From Dissophora ornata (lineage: Eukaryota > Mortierellomycota > Mortierellomycetes > Mortierellales > Mortierellaceae), in contig MU616675.1 in assembly GCA_025201705.1 (NCBI GenBank), positions 1-58,325 on the forward strand: a stretch of DNA of 58,325 bases, given 5' to 3'. The first letter of the stretch is position 1; each line of letters begins with the position of its first letter. Below, in pieces: positions 32,276 through 42,520 of this stretch. The notes beneath the pieces were generated by a model, which saw nothing but the letters and a program-made list of their open reading frames with translations, was not told the DNA's origin and did not search any database. Made by a program: the position numbers and the translations under genes.

Positions 32276-33172
32276 TCATGACTGAATAGGCAAGATCAGT
32301 TTTAGTTCAGACTTAACCAAGTGAAATGGAAGTTGCTGTGATGTTGATGTTGTCCTCGCGAGACTTTCTTCGATATTATGCTGCAACTTCTCCAGCTCCT
32401 TTGGGAGTCGCTCGCTGTTGTTGATTGACATTTCAAAGAACTGCTGCTCAATTACATTCATTGTTCGCTGTTCTGAGATAAGCACTTCAGTACACGCGTA
32501 GAGATTAGGCCCTACTTCTCCTCCCCCTTCTCCAGAGCGCAATTTCTGAAGAGTACGGCTGATAAAGTCACCAAAATCGTCTGCATCCTCGAGATCCTCG
32601 AGTAAACTATAGGCGCTGGTCAACCCACCTGCATCATCCCTGCCATCCCCAAGACGATGCACGAACGGTAGGACCCATTCACGGTGACCCGTAGAGGTCT
32701 CACTCAATTCTCTGTGATACTCAGAGACGGTGACGCGGTAATAGAGGTGAGGAGGGATGCATCCGTGGGGCTCTGAAATATTGGCAGGGTAGCTGCCCCA
32801 TGGGTGCGGTGTTCCTGTAAGGACAAAGCTCTGGATGCCGTTCTGCTTAAGTATGGGGTTGTCGCTCGCTGCCATCAGAGACTCGGTCTCTTGTTGTGGA
32901 GTCAGTATCTCTTGATAGCCTGACTGTTTCTTCTTTATCTGTGTGTCGATCTCCGGCCGAAAGACTGCCCAGAAGTGTGCCACGTCTTTGTCAGGTGTTT
33001 CGCGATGGAGGTGATGCTGATGCTGACATGTGGCATGGCTAGAGGCATTGGTTGAGGTTGGATGGCCAAAGTTGGCATTGTGATCCTGTGATGCTGACGA
33101 CTCTGGTAGTGGTGTTGGCGCTGGGCCATAGAGGATATATGCGGTGCCTTCCAAATATCTCGCGTTTAGCAT
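32276..33172 (-). CDS. Hypothetical protein, 298 aa, unrecognised family
   Basis: A single exon from ATG to stop. It has clear coding character: aromatic and acidic blocks, and no low complexity apart from a histidine-rich patch near residue 50. Distinct segments are ILYGPAPTPLP near the start, VAHFWAVFRPEID, FVLTGTPHPWGSYP, IPPHLYYRVTVSEYH and VLPFVHRLGDGRDD, then a helical C-terminal half (EQQFFEMSINNSERLPKEL). There is no signal peptide, membrane segment or catalytic motif. I cannot assign it. It lies tail to tail with the SAPS gene, 160 bp apart, and has its own CT-poor upstream region toward 33300. Confidence 0.75.
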   Translation of the reverse strand: MLNARYLEGTAYILYGPAPTPLPESSASQDHNANFGHPTSTNASSHATCQHQHHLHRETPDKDVAHFWAVFRPEIDTQIKKKQSGYQEILTPQQETESLMAASDNPILKQNGIQSFVLTGTPHPWGSYPANISEPHGCIPPHLYYRVTVSEYHRELSETSTGHREWVLPFVHRLGDGRDDAGGLTSAYSLLEDLEDADDFGDFISRTLQKLRSGEGGGEVGPNLYACTEVLISEQRTMNVIEQQFFEMSINNSERLPKELEKLQHNIEESLARTTSTSQQLPFHLVKSELKLILPIQS

Positions 33173-33336
33173 GACGGATGTATAGGCGATGCGAATGGTG
33201 AGAATCGAGAATCAGATCGATCCTTTTTGATTCGACGCGTGTTTGAAATAAGGTTTCGCGTCGCAGAATTAGCGGGTTTCGATCCAAGCCCTGGCTGTGG
33301 CCTCACACCTTCATTCGTGACCTCGCGCCTTCTCAA

Positions 33337-33561
33337 ATGACACTGTCTCATACTACTCTACCCGATATGGATGTGCCGAGCCAACAGCGGCTCACTCAAA
33401 GCTCTAGTCGCCCCTCTTCACCGTCACAACTGCCTCTCGCTGCTGACACCGAGTGGAAACTATCGGGTTCAGAGCAGCCTCCTTCCGATGGCCGTACCAG
33501 GCCACGGACTCAGCGTGCCAAACCTCGGATAAGAGGATGGGCCACATTCAAGAGCAGATGA
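33337..33561 (+). CDS. Possible small ORF, 74 aa, doubtful
   Basis: An ATG-to-stop frame divergent from the hypothetical gene at 32276-33172. Composition is serine/proline-rich with a basic end (RTRPRTQRAKPRIRGW). There is no recognisable domain. It may be a real short protein, an upstream exon or chance. I keep it only because it is the sole open frame in this gap. Confidence 0.2.
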   Translation: MTLSHTTLPDMDVPSQQRLTQSSSRPSSPSQLPLAADTEWKLSGSEQPPSDGRTRPRTQRAKPRIRGWATFKSR

Positions 33562-33706
33562 TAGTGGCTGCTCATGTGGGAAATTGGTACGCTGAAGTTG
33601 TAAACGGGTAACTACTCATGAGTATCACATTATAAGAAACGGGTATATTTGTTCCTTCGCTTGTTCCGTCGCCATTCCTAGCCGTATGACAGGGTAAATA
33701 TGTCCT

Positions 33707-35123
33707 TCAAACCATTTCGACCAATTCATCTATTTGATTATGCACCAAGTCGAACTGGCGTAACCAACGTTTAGGACCCGGCAAGCGTGAAGACGAGGAG
33801 GAGGACGATTCATCCTCTGACGACATTGAGTCTTGACGATCCCTGCCCTTGTCCTGCCTGACCTTGAAACGTAAGCCATCCCCAAGCATATGCTGCGGCC
33901 AGAGCCAGAGCAGTGGATTCGTTCCAAGTACCTCTTGGAAATTTACAAGAATACCTTGATTGTATGGACATTTCACCTGTAGAACATTATACGATCAGCA
34001 AGAAGACTGTGAGCATACCAGAGTCAACACAAGGAACTACAGATGATCCAAGTAAAGAAGGAGGATTGTGTTGCTTACATCGCTAATCCTGCCTCTCCGG
34101 ATCATGGTGAGAACGCGATCTTTTTCCCAGCTCTCTATTGTCGTTGTGTTGCAGGAGATACACCAGATATGATACATCGAGAGGATGCTGACCCCACATA
34201 GAACTGAGCCATCCAGGCACAGGTTCACAGCAATGAGAATTACTTGCCCCGGCGTAGGCGCGCTACGACGATTCTGAGGAGGTAGCAAAGGGGGGGGTTA
34301 ACGGCTGTTTCACCACCACCGAAAATAGAAAAATGGTTAAACACGCTTGTGAACCGATGATGTTACAAACGATCTTGCAACACGTACAATTCCTATCTTC
34401 TCGTTCTCGTAGGCCTCCCAGCAACGCAAGATGATGAGAGCACCACAGATGAAGGTTGAGATTGTTGTCCAGATAATAAACCGCACAAAGTGACCATAAT
34501 TAAAGTATCCGACACAGTTGTTGACCCAGGGGCAATGGTGATCCATCTTGAGAACACACTTTTTGCAGTTCCGACAATGATGCGTCCGTGGTGGTTTGTA
34601 TGCGTCACAAGTGCTGCAGTAGCGAGGTGTGTGAGTCGTACGCTTGTACTCAATGCTTGACCCATCAGTTGGGGGATTCTATGTCGCGTAGGACGAAATA
34701 TTATTAAGACTCCTCGTTTCAAATTTGTAGGACAGTGAGGCAGTCCGCCTTTTAAGCACCATATATTACCCAGTCGAATGGAGGTGATCCCGGATCGGTC
34801 GTCATGGTCAGATAGTAATTCCAGCACAACATGACTAGTGAAAAGTTGAACGGGATAAGGTACAGTAATGCCTGTACATTGAGATCGGTCCACATGATGG
34901 ACAGGTAACCAAGAGACGTTTTTCCGTCTTCACTGTCGAAATTGTATCTAATTGCATTCTCGAGGGGGTCGAGGGGGTCGAGGGGGCCGATTGGTGACGC
35001 TGGGGCAGAGCTCGACCAGGGTCCAAAGAGCCAGGGCCAAAAAATGAAAGCCTGAGACGAGATGCTGATGAATGAAATGAGGGCGCAGGCAAAGCAGGCA
35101 ATCCATAGGTCGTTGCCGCCCAT
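33707..35123 (-). CDS. PFA4: Palmitoyltransferase Pfa4 (DHHC family), 369 aa
   Basis: Four exons; introns at 33977-34078, 34274-34387 and 34679-34769; total 1110 nt, all phase 0. Two N-terminal membrane segments (about 8-30 and 80-100) precede the cysteine-rich domain ([17 protein letters not shown]156, C159) with D164-H-H-C167, whose cysteine is acylated during catalysis. Two more membrane segments follow ([18 protein letters not shown] and [18 protein letters not shown]), then the TTxE motif ([11 protein letters not shown]). The end resembles Pfa4: [18 protein letters not shown] then LLWLWP. In yeast, Pfa4 palmitoylates chitin synthase 3 in the ER so that it can leave for the surface. An in-frame 9-bp tandem repeat (34962-34988) encodes a PLD repeat in the first lumenal loop. 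Confidence 0.92.
34962..34988. repeat. 9-bp tandem repeat inside PFA4 exon 1
   Basis: Three copies of GAGGGGGTC (last copy GAGGGGGCC) read as a Pro-Leu-Asp repeat on the minus strand. A multiple of three keeps frame. Confidence 0.85.
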
Positions 35124-36651
35124 TCTGCCTTTCCTGTTTATACGTGCTGCTCGTCTGCTATGTCGAAGTCCCGAGTCCAGTCGCCTCGATGTGATCTGCA
35201 GTAGTTAAAAAACTGCGTCTCAAAGAACTCTTCTCATCTCCGAATCATCATCACCCCTGAGAAGTTCAAAGAGATGCACGCCACGTGACTATGCTCATCG
35301 GGAAGGAATTGTCGCGAGCGCTAACGTCTTCTGTGAAACGAAAAGCAAAAATGTTGTTCCTCAAGTCCAGCTGGACCATTCCAGAGTTTAGCCAGAGAGC
35401 ACTGCCTCTCTCCAAAGTTCTTCCATGGCCAATCAAATCTGATCACACTAGTCAACAGACACACAGACACAAGCCCATGGTGGCAAGCAGGGTCTGGCGC
35501 ACCCTGGTCATGTTAAACAAACCTAGTGTACCGCCGTGTCTTCATTAAAACTGGATGGGAAAGTTATTCGCAATGTCTTCAAGGGCATTTATCGTAATCG
35601 ATATGTCTTCATCGGTACGCTAGATTACCAGTGTTACACTATCGGTGCTCTCTCTTTGTCTTTTCAATTCTCCCTTTGGATCCCTTTCCCTGTCCTGCAC
35701 TCCAAGATGCAGGCTTTATATCCAATTACGATCAAACTTGGCATTAAGACAATCACACAAGCGATATATGCTTCGCCAGTGTATCCACAGCCCAGAACAG
35801 CGACGATTCGGAAGGTACCAGGAAAAACGTTCGCGCTAGGACACAAGAAACAGCCGACGAGCATGGAACATGTATGTATGTCCATACCAGGATAGCCCGC
35901 AAAAACTCTGTGCATCGACTGCACAATCTAGAAGGACTATGGGTAGCAACAACTTTGTCCCTAGGAGATTTGGTAACATGGTGCTAGTCTGAAAGTCAAA
36001 AAGCCAGAACATGTCGACTATCCCATGTGCAGACGGAGATTATGCAAATCATCCGGGGAGCGGTTTGAGTGCAAGAGTCTCGTCTCGCCTTAAAAAATAA
36101 TATACATGAATGAATACGCTCTGCTCTGCGACATGATCAAAAAAGGAAAGAGTTGTGCCTCTGATGATTATTCTTCCTTACTCCTCTTTATTTTTACGTT
36201 GATCGTGTGCACCCCCTCCCTCCTTTAATCAATCTTCATCGCCCCTTCTCTTCGTTGTTCCTGCGCCTCGCATCTCCCAAGCACCCCTACTTACTCACTT
36301 TCTCGTCCCCGCTCCACGTTCCCTCTTTCTCGTTATCATTGTTCCTGTTCCTTCCTGCCCTTTTTTTTGTCGTCTCTCTCTACCTTAGCCTTTGTTCGTT
36401 CTTTGCTTTCAGGGTGGACTGAACAGTTTCCTTATCCCTTTCTCTTCTTCCCCCCTCTTCCTCTACCGATCCACACCCATGCTTCCATCATCACCGCTCC
36501 TCCCTTGATCTACTCCTCCGCGGCCTTCTATTTCGAACCTCCCCTCCCTCACTCCCTTTAGTCTTAATCCCTGTACTTATAGCTATCTAGATATCTTCCA
36601 CCTTTCACATACAAACTCCTTCCATTCACAGAGTAGCCTGGCGAACTAGAC
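35124..36651. promoter_or_regulatory. Intergenic between PFA4 and the Stealth gene; right part is a CT-rich promoter
   Basis: No gene is seen in 35124-36180. From about 36180 to 36651 the plus strand is nearly all C and T (long CTTCC, TCTCC and TTTTTT runs) up to the Stealth start codon, the strongest pyrimidine tract in the window. I read it as promoter plus leader. Confidence 0.5.
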
Positions 36652-38862
36652 ATGTCCTCCCACAACCCCGCCCCACCCCGATCCACATATGATGTCTTTC
36701 GACGTCAATGCCACTATAGCGCCAGGAACCTTACGCTCGTATTGATCGTCCTCTTTATTTCCCTCAACCTCATTGTATATATGAATTTTTCCAGCCTCTT
36801 TTCCCCGTCAGTTATTGACCCAGAGATGCCCATCGATCGGCGCGAGACGGCCTCCATGATAAGTTCGGCGAGCCATCCTTTCCCACCAACACCAGAGTGG
36901 ATGGCCGATTGGCTACACAACCAACGAATCGACCCCACTCTAAACGAATCTGAGGGGCAAGGTCTCGAAATTGATATTGTTTACACCTGGGTCAACGGCT
37001 CAGATCCAAAGTTACGGGAAATCAAAGAGCGCTATCAGGATGCCTCGCCCCTCTTCCAGAAGTATCGCGCCGGCGCGGGAATGCTGGGAGCCTCGCGAAC
37101 GGCCGACCAGACGGCAAATCGGTTTAGAGACATGGACGAGCTCAGGTACTCTGTGCGGTCTGTCGCTCAGTATGCGATAAAGTTGATTAAACGAATCCAT
37201 ATCCTGACAACCGTGGTCGATCCCGAGACGAACGAGGGCCAGGTGCCATCGTGGCTGGATTTGGACACGTCGAAAGAGGCTGTCCAACTGGTGCATCACA
37301 ACGTGATCTTTGACAACCAGACCGTGCTGCCGTCATTCAACAGTCTGTCAATCGAGAGTCAGATCCACCATACCCCCAACCTGACGGACGTTGTAAGTTT
37401 TGTGTCCCTTGTTCATTTGAGCTGTGAACCCTAATTTCATTCCACAACGTCTTACTTGTCCACCTGCCCAAGCTGCTCAAGGGACAAAGTGCTCTGATTA
37501 ATTGGGTGCTTGAATATGGTTTTGCATCAAGTTCATCCGCGGGGTAGTGGGGCAATGCTGGAGTGTTTTAAACCGAAACAAACAAACAACCAAAAAGAAG
37601 GATACTCACAATGCCTCAACTCGTTTCTCTTTTTCTTGCTTACTTTTTAGTTTCTCTATTTGAATGATGACGTTTTCTTGGGCACTGCTATGACCCCTGC
37701 CGATGTCTGGACTCCTCTCTACGGTTTCGTCTTCCACATGGAACCAACGCTACTCGTCCCACCAACCATCCTTATCACTCGAGAAGGCACAATCGCCATT
37801 GGCGAGTGGAACTCGCTACAGTATTCCAACTTTCTCCTCTCCAAACAATTCGGACCTCGCCACCGCTCATATCTGGCACATGTGCCCCATGTCCTAAGTG
37901 TACCGATATTGCGGGAGATCCAAAGTATCTGGCCAGAGGACTTTGAACAGACGAGCTCTCATCGCTTCCGAGGAGAGGGCCTTGCCAGGGATGTCCAAGT
38001 GTCATTCTTCATGGCCCACTATGTTGCAGAACGCCTGCGCGAGACCCAGCTGAACTCGTTTTGGTTCAATCGCTTGGATGCGAATCAGGATGGGATTCTG
38101 GACTGGAGTGAACGTGAGCAGCTCATCAAGCGAGTTGATAACTGGAACAAGGTGCAAGAGGAAAAGACCGCCCTTTACCCACCAACGCCTTATTTCAGGA
38201 ACTTTTCCAGCTACGTTCATAACAGTCAAGATCTGCTGCAACAACTAGGCTACGAACCCACAGGCTCCTCGGTCTACAGAATCTCCGGTTTGGATGGATT
38301 CCCATTCATGCTAAAGCCCACCAACATGTCCTCAGGGGCGCGCGACCGGGAGAGCAAACCTTACCAAGCCTACGACGAGGTTGAGCTCCGGAGATGTCGT
38401 CTGGACATTAATTTCTGCTTCGGCTCGTCCTTCACAGACAGCTCAGTCTCTGAAATTGACATGACGACTTCCGACAGCATCTTTCAGCGTGTTGCTTTTT
38501 CAGAGTTCCAATGCGGTGACTGTCTCCTCCACATGCTTCGCCAGACTGCAACCGAACCCGGTCTGGGTTCAGAGATCCTGCCCCTGGACAAAGAGTCACA
38601 AGCCTACAAGACTGTGAGTGGAGACCTGTCAAAATACAACTACGTGATCTCGACTACGTCCTACTCGTTCGTTCAGCTCCAGGACCCGTGGAATGCCCAA
38701 AAGAATCTGAATATAATCCAAGCCAAGAAGAACACGGAGGCGTTTTTCTGCATCAACGATGATGTCGGCGATAACCCCAGGGTTGAGGCCATGGTGCGCA
38801 ATATCTTCAGACAATTTTTGGATGAGCGCTTTCCAATATCCTCACCGTGGGAGAAGCCATAA
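36652..38862 (+). CDS. Stealth-family sugar-phosphate transferase with EF-hand, type II membrane protein, 650 aa
   Basis: Two exons joined over a 258-bp intron (37393-37650), total 1953 nt. A single N-terminal membrane segment lies at about residues 24-46, so the body faces the Golgi/ER lumen. Stealth regions are visible: CR1 EIDIVYTWVNGSDP at 106-119, CR2 FRDMDELRYSVRSV near 160, CR3 from FLYLNDDVFLG at about 248, and CR4 FFCINDDVGDNP near the end. The family, which includes human GNPTAB and bacterial capsule enzymes, transfers hexose-1-phosphate to glycans. A canonical EF-hand loop, DANQDGILDWSE, sits at about 389-400 between CR3 and CR4, as in GNPTAB. Likely role: phosphodiester-linked sugar on cell-wall or secreted glycans. 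It lies tail to tail with the TPR/RS gene, 131 bp apart. Confidence 0.88.
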
Positions 38863-38993
38863 CGATCTCTCGCCAATCACACGACAATTGTACATTATTC
38901 ACAAAAAATAAACCTGACGATGAACGGCATTCCTGTTATTACTTTCATATGTTACAAATTTATGAACTATTCGGTATAACTTCAATGCTTCAC

Positions 38994-41900
38994 CTAACGC
39001 GAGCGCGATCGAGACTGGCTGCCTTTTTTCATGCGCATCCTTTTGCGTTGCTCCATAAAGTCTTTCGAGACCTCTATCGAGTTAGCGCCAGACAGCTTGC
39101 CGCCTCCGCCCCCTGACCGTCTCCCTCTTCCTCCACCGCCACCGCCACTACCACCTCCACCCCCTCCTGACCGCATAGGCGATTTAGATTTTGTCCTCTT
39201 GCGCCCACGCTGAGCTTTCGATTCAGAGCCACCGCCTCGACTATTATTAGTATCATTGTCGCGATTTCTTCCCGAAGATGATCTACTACGGCTCCGAGCT
39301 CTGTTTCCGCCACGTCTGCTTCGGCTATTCGATTGACTGCGGTCCCGTGTCCTGTCAGCATTAGCTCTGCTCCAACTATTAGATCGACTGCGTGCCCTAG
39401 TGCTAGCATGATCCTTGGTAGCATTGTCCTTTGGTTGATTACCGCCTCGAGCTCTGTCCGGTGACTGACTACGGCCTCGTCGAGTGCTGCTGCTAATACC
39501 CTTATCGCGATCATTCGAACGGCTGCGCGGCCTTGTAGTACTGCTACCACGACGGTGCTGGCTATTCGATCGACTCCTTTTTCGACCCTGAGTATCCCTG
39601 TCTCGGCTGGGGCTTCTTGAGCGGCTTCGTGGGCCGGCAGAATCACCTTGCTTGCTCTTCTGCGGACTTGACGAGCGATCCCTGCGACGACTTCGACCAG
39701 TATAGGAGTCGCGTTCTCGAATTCGTCTGCTGCCTTCAGTAGGGGATCGGGCCCTCTCTAAATCTTTGCTCTTATCCTTTGCTTTGACGTCAGATGACGA
39801 CTCTGTTGCAGATTTATCGTGTTTTTTCTCCTCATCAGTGACAGGCTCTTTCAACCCCTCAGATCGATCTGGAGCGGACGCTGCTCTGTTCTTGTGCTCC
39901 TCCTCTTTGGGCTCATTCTTGTCATTCCTCTTGACATCGTTTGAGGATTTGTTATCTTCCTTTGGAAGACTCCTGTTCGCTGATGTGTGAGACGCGTCCA
40001 TCGGGTTGTCTAATAAGGAAGGTTGGGCATGTGTGTCCTTTCCTTTGCTCTCCTTGTCCTGGTCACGGTTCAAAAGCTGGCTAGATTTGGATATGGATCT
40101 TTCTCTAGATCGAGACCTTTCTCTAGATTTCGACCTAGGTCGTTTGAGTCCTCCATCATCCCTGGTGTCTTTGCTGTCCTTCTTGTCACCGACTTCCTTA
40201 CTATCCTTCCTGTGTACAAGTTCCTTTGCGTCCTTACTGTTTTTACCACTCTCAATATCTCGAGGACGTTTCTCCGGCCGATGCTGAGATCCTCCTACGA
40301 TTTGTCGCTTTAATGGAGAACGAGAGCGGGAATGAGATCGTGAGCGTGACCTCAGGGGCGATCTAGAGCGTTTTCTATTTCCCTCCTGTCTGTAGGGCGA
40401 CCGCTGACTGGAGCGATGTCTGACTGGACTCCTGGAGCGAGATCGGCGTCGAGATCGTACTGCTGACGGAGACCGCGATCTAGATTTTGATCTCGTTCGT
40501 GACAGCGAGCGAGGCGATCTGGATCTAGATCCAGCGCGGCGAGATGTTTTCCTAAAGTACCGGTCGCTCTCTCTATCGCGGCCTCTGTCTCTGCTCCTGT
40601 CCCCGCTTCTTTCCTTGCTTCTATCCTTACTCCTCTCTCGACTTCTCTCTCGGGCTCTATTGCGATCTCTCACAATATCCCGCGCTCGCTCGCTTCCATC
40701 ATAGTGATCCCGGCTCTTTCTCTTGTTCTTGCTCTTTTTCTTTTTCTTTTTGCGCTCGCTGTTTCCTTTGATGCCCTCCACATTCTCGAGACCGTCGGTA
40801 TCCAGTACAATTTCGTTGATATTGTCCAAATTGGCGGCCCCATTGAATGCAGTTGCACCTGATTGGTGCTCCGCTCCTTCTAATGTACTACTATCCAGAG
40901 ACGGCTGTTTGAGAGAGAGCGAACGGTTATTAAAACTGCGGTATTTCAAAGTCTACATCAGAGCTCTGGCCGCGACTAGTATCATACATTTAGGCGATGC
41001 TCCTCTTCCTGTGCGATGGTTGATTCCAAATACTGACGGGCTGAGGTGTTTGAAGGATCTAGTGCCAACGCGGCGCGAAAGTCCATTATCGCCGCCCTCC
41101 ATTTCTTGATATTCGTCAGTCTACAGAAGAGAACAGTTTACAATCCAGACAGTGTTATCAAACGTATTCGCTGTCAGCAGAATTGTACCGGTTCATCCCT
41201 TGCCAACTTACGTGCATCCACGAGCGACATATGCCTCAACGCATTTTGAATCAATCTGAATCGCTTGACTGTATGCCTTTATCGCATCATCCAACTGTCC
41301 TTTTTGAGCGCAATTGATTCCAGCAGCGAAGCTAAATTTGAATGGAAATGACATATGACATTAGCTATGTGAATGGAACAACACGGTGTCACAGCCATTA
41401 TCTACTTAAATACATACCTGTCCATGGCCCAATTTCTGTTCTGCTCATCCCGCAAATCCAAATATGTTTCTTTCCTATGCAGCGGCACCGCTGATCTTGC
41501 GTCACCTTCACTCGATCCAGGTCTATGTCATGAAGAGGATCGTTTCATCAAAAATTCAAAGATCAGAACAACGGCTGGATAGTACAGAAATAGCGGACAT
41601 ATCAATGGGACGAACCTTTCGCATTTGATCCAGGGGACCTTGAGCAAGCTGTCATCCAACTTTGGTGCAATTCCGAAGACTCTCATCCACCGTGCGGTCC
41701 AGAAGGGGTTGTTCGACGCGATCTCATCCTGCATCAAATTATTCCTCCACATTCTGGTTTCCTGCTGTGTCAACGACGTCGCCGGCGCAAACTTGTAATC
41801 TAATTTCAGTCGTTATGTGAGGATGTTTAGAATTCAAGCATGGCATGGATTTTTTTTTGTGTATTGCTCGGGGGTATATTCATGCCGCTTTAGCTTTAGG

Positions 41901-42256
41901 GACTTACTTTGCCGTCCTGGGACAGAAGTGGCTCTGACAATATATTTTATCTTTCGAGCATACTTCTCGGAGCGCATAAAATTCTTGACAACTCCCTCCA
42001 GTGCGGGGTCGATGTTAGTGAGTGGTGGGAGGGAGGGGTGCTGCTGATGCTGCTGGGGCGAAGAGACGTAACCATAGGGATGATTCGACCCATGCTGAAT
42101 AGGACCGGAGGAGTCGAGTGAGTGTCGACTGCTCGAGGATCTCTTGCGACTGGGGTTAGCTGAGGATGAGGTTGAAGGCGACGATGTGGACACGGGTACT
42201 GTGGGTAGAGTTACTGCTGGCGCAGGCTCCTGTAGCGGCGGTTGAGCGTGATCCAT
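38994..42256 (-). CDS. TPR protein with long arginine/serine (RS) domain, 933 aa
   Basis: Six exons; introns at 40905-40987, 41121-41211, 41332-41417, 41523-41615 and 41800-41907; total 2802 nt. The N-terminal 100 residues are low complexity, followed by a basic segment (YARKIKYIVRATSVPGR) and a conserved block (NPFWTARWMRVFGIAP). TPR units lie at about 213-290: AAGINCAQKGQLDDAIKAYS with AIQIDSKCVEAYVARGC, then KKWRAAIMDFRAALALDPSN. From about residue 300 the chain is dominated by RS/SR, RD and KD repeats, ending in a glycine-rich run and QSRSRSR. RS domains mark pre-mRNA splicing and nuclear-speckle proteins; TPR plus charged tail recalls metazoan TTC14, but I see no S1 domain. Nuclear RNA-processing role is inference. 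Start is the first ATG in frame; it is divergent from the telobox gene (264 bp). Confidence 0.82.
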
Positions 42257-42520
42257 TGCGCGATGCGATGCGATGTGATGCGGATGGACGATCGGATGCG
42301 TGAGTGCGTGTTGCTCGATGATAGCCCATTTGATTGCTCTCCGCTTGAACTTGTGGGGAATGAGGGTGGCTTGGGGATACCATTGAATCTGACGCCAATT
42401 AGCTGCAGGATCAATCAAGGGTCGTACAAGCCAGCGCGGTCAAGCTTCCCGCTTTTTGAATTCATGTAATACCACCCATCGCATCAGCATCATAGAGCAG
42501 CAAGGGACCCTGTAGCACAG
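42257..42520. promoter_or_regulatory. Shared divergent promoter of the TPR/RS gene and the telobox gene
   Basis: Only 264 bp separate the two start codons. No TATA or recognisable operator is evident. A GCGATGCGATGCGATGTGATGC micro-repeat lies at about 42258-42280, beside the TPR/RS start. Confidence 0.5.

Noticed and set aside
33230..33310. Possible tRNA B-box (GGTTTCGATCC) near 33286
   Set aside because: No A-box or acceptor stem pairs at the right distance on either strand.
39074..39646. 190-aa minus-strand ORF overlapping the RS domain
   Set aside because: It is a shifted frame of the TPR/RS gene; RS-repeat DNA keeps alternative frames open.
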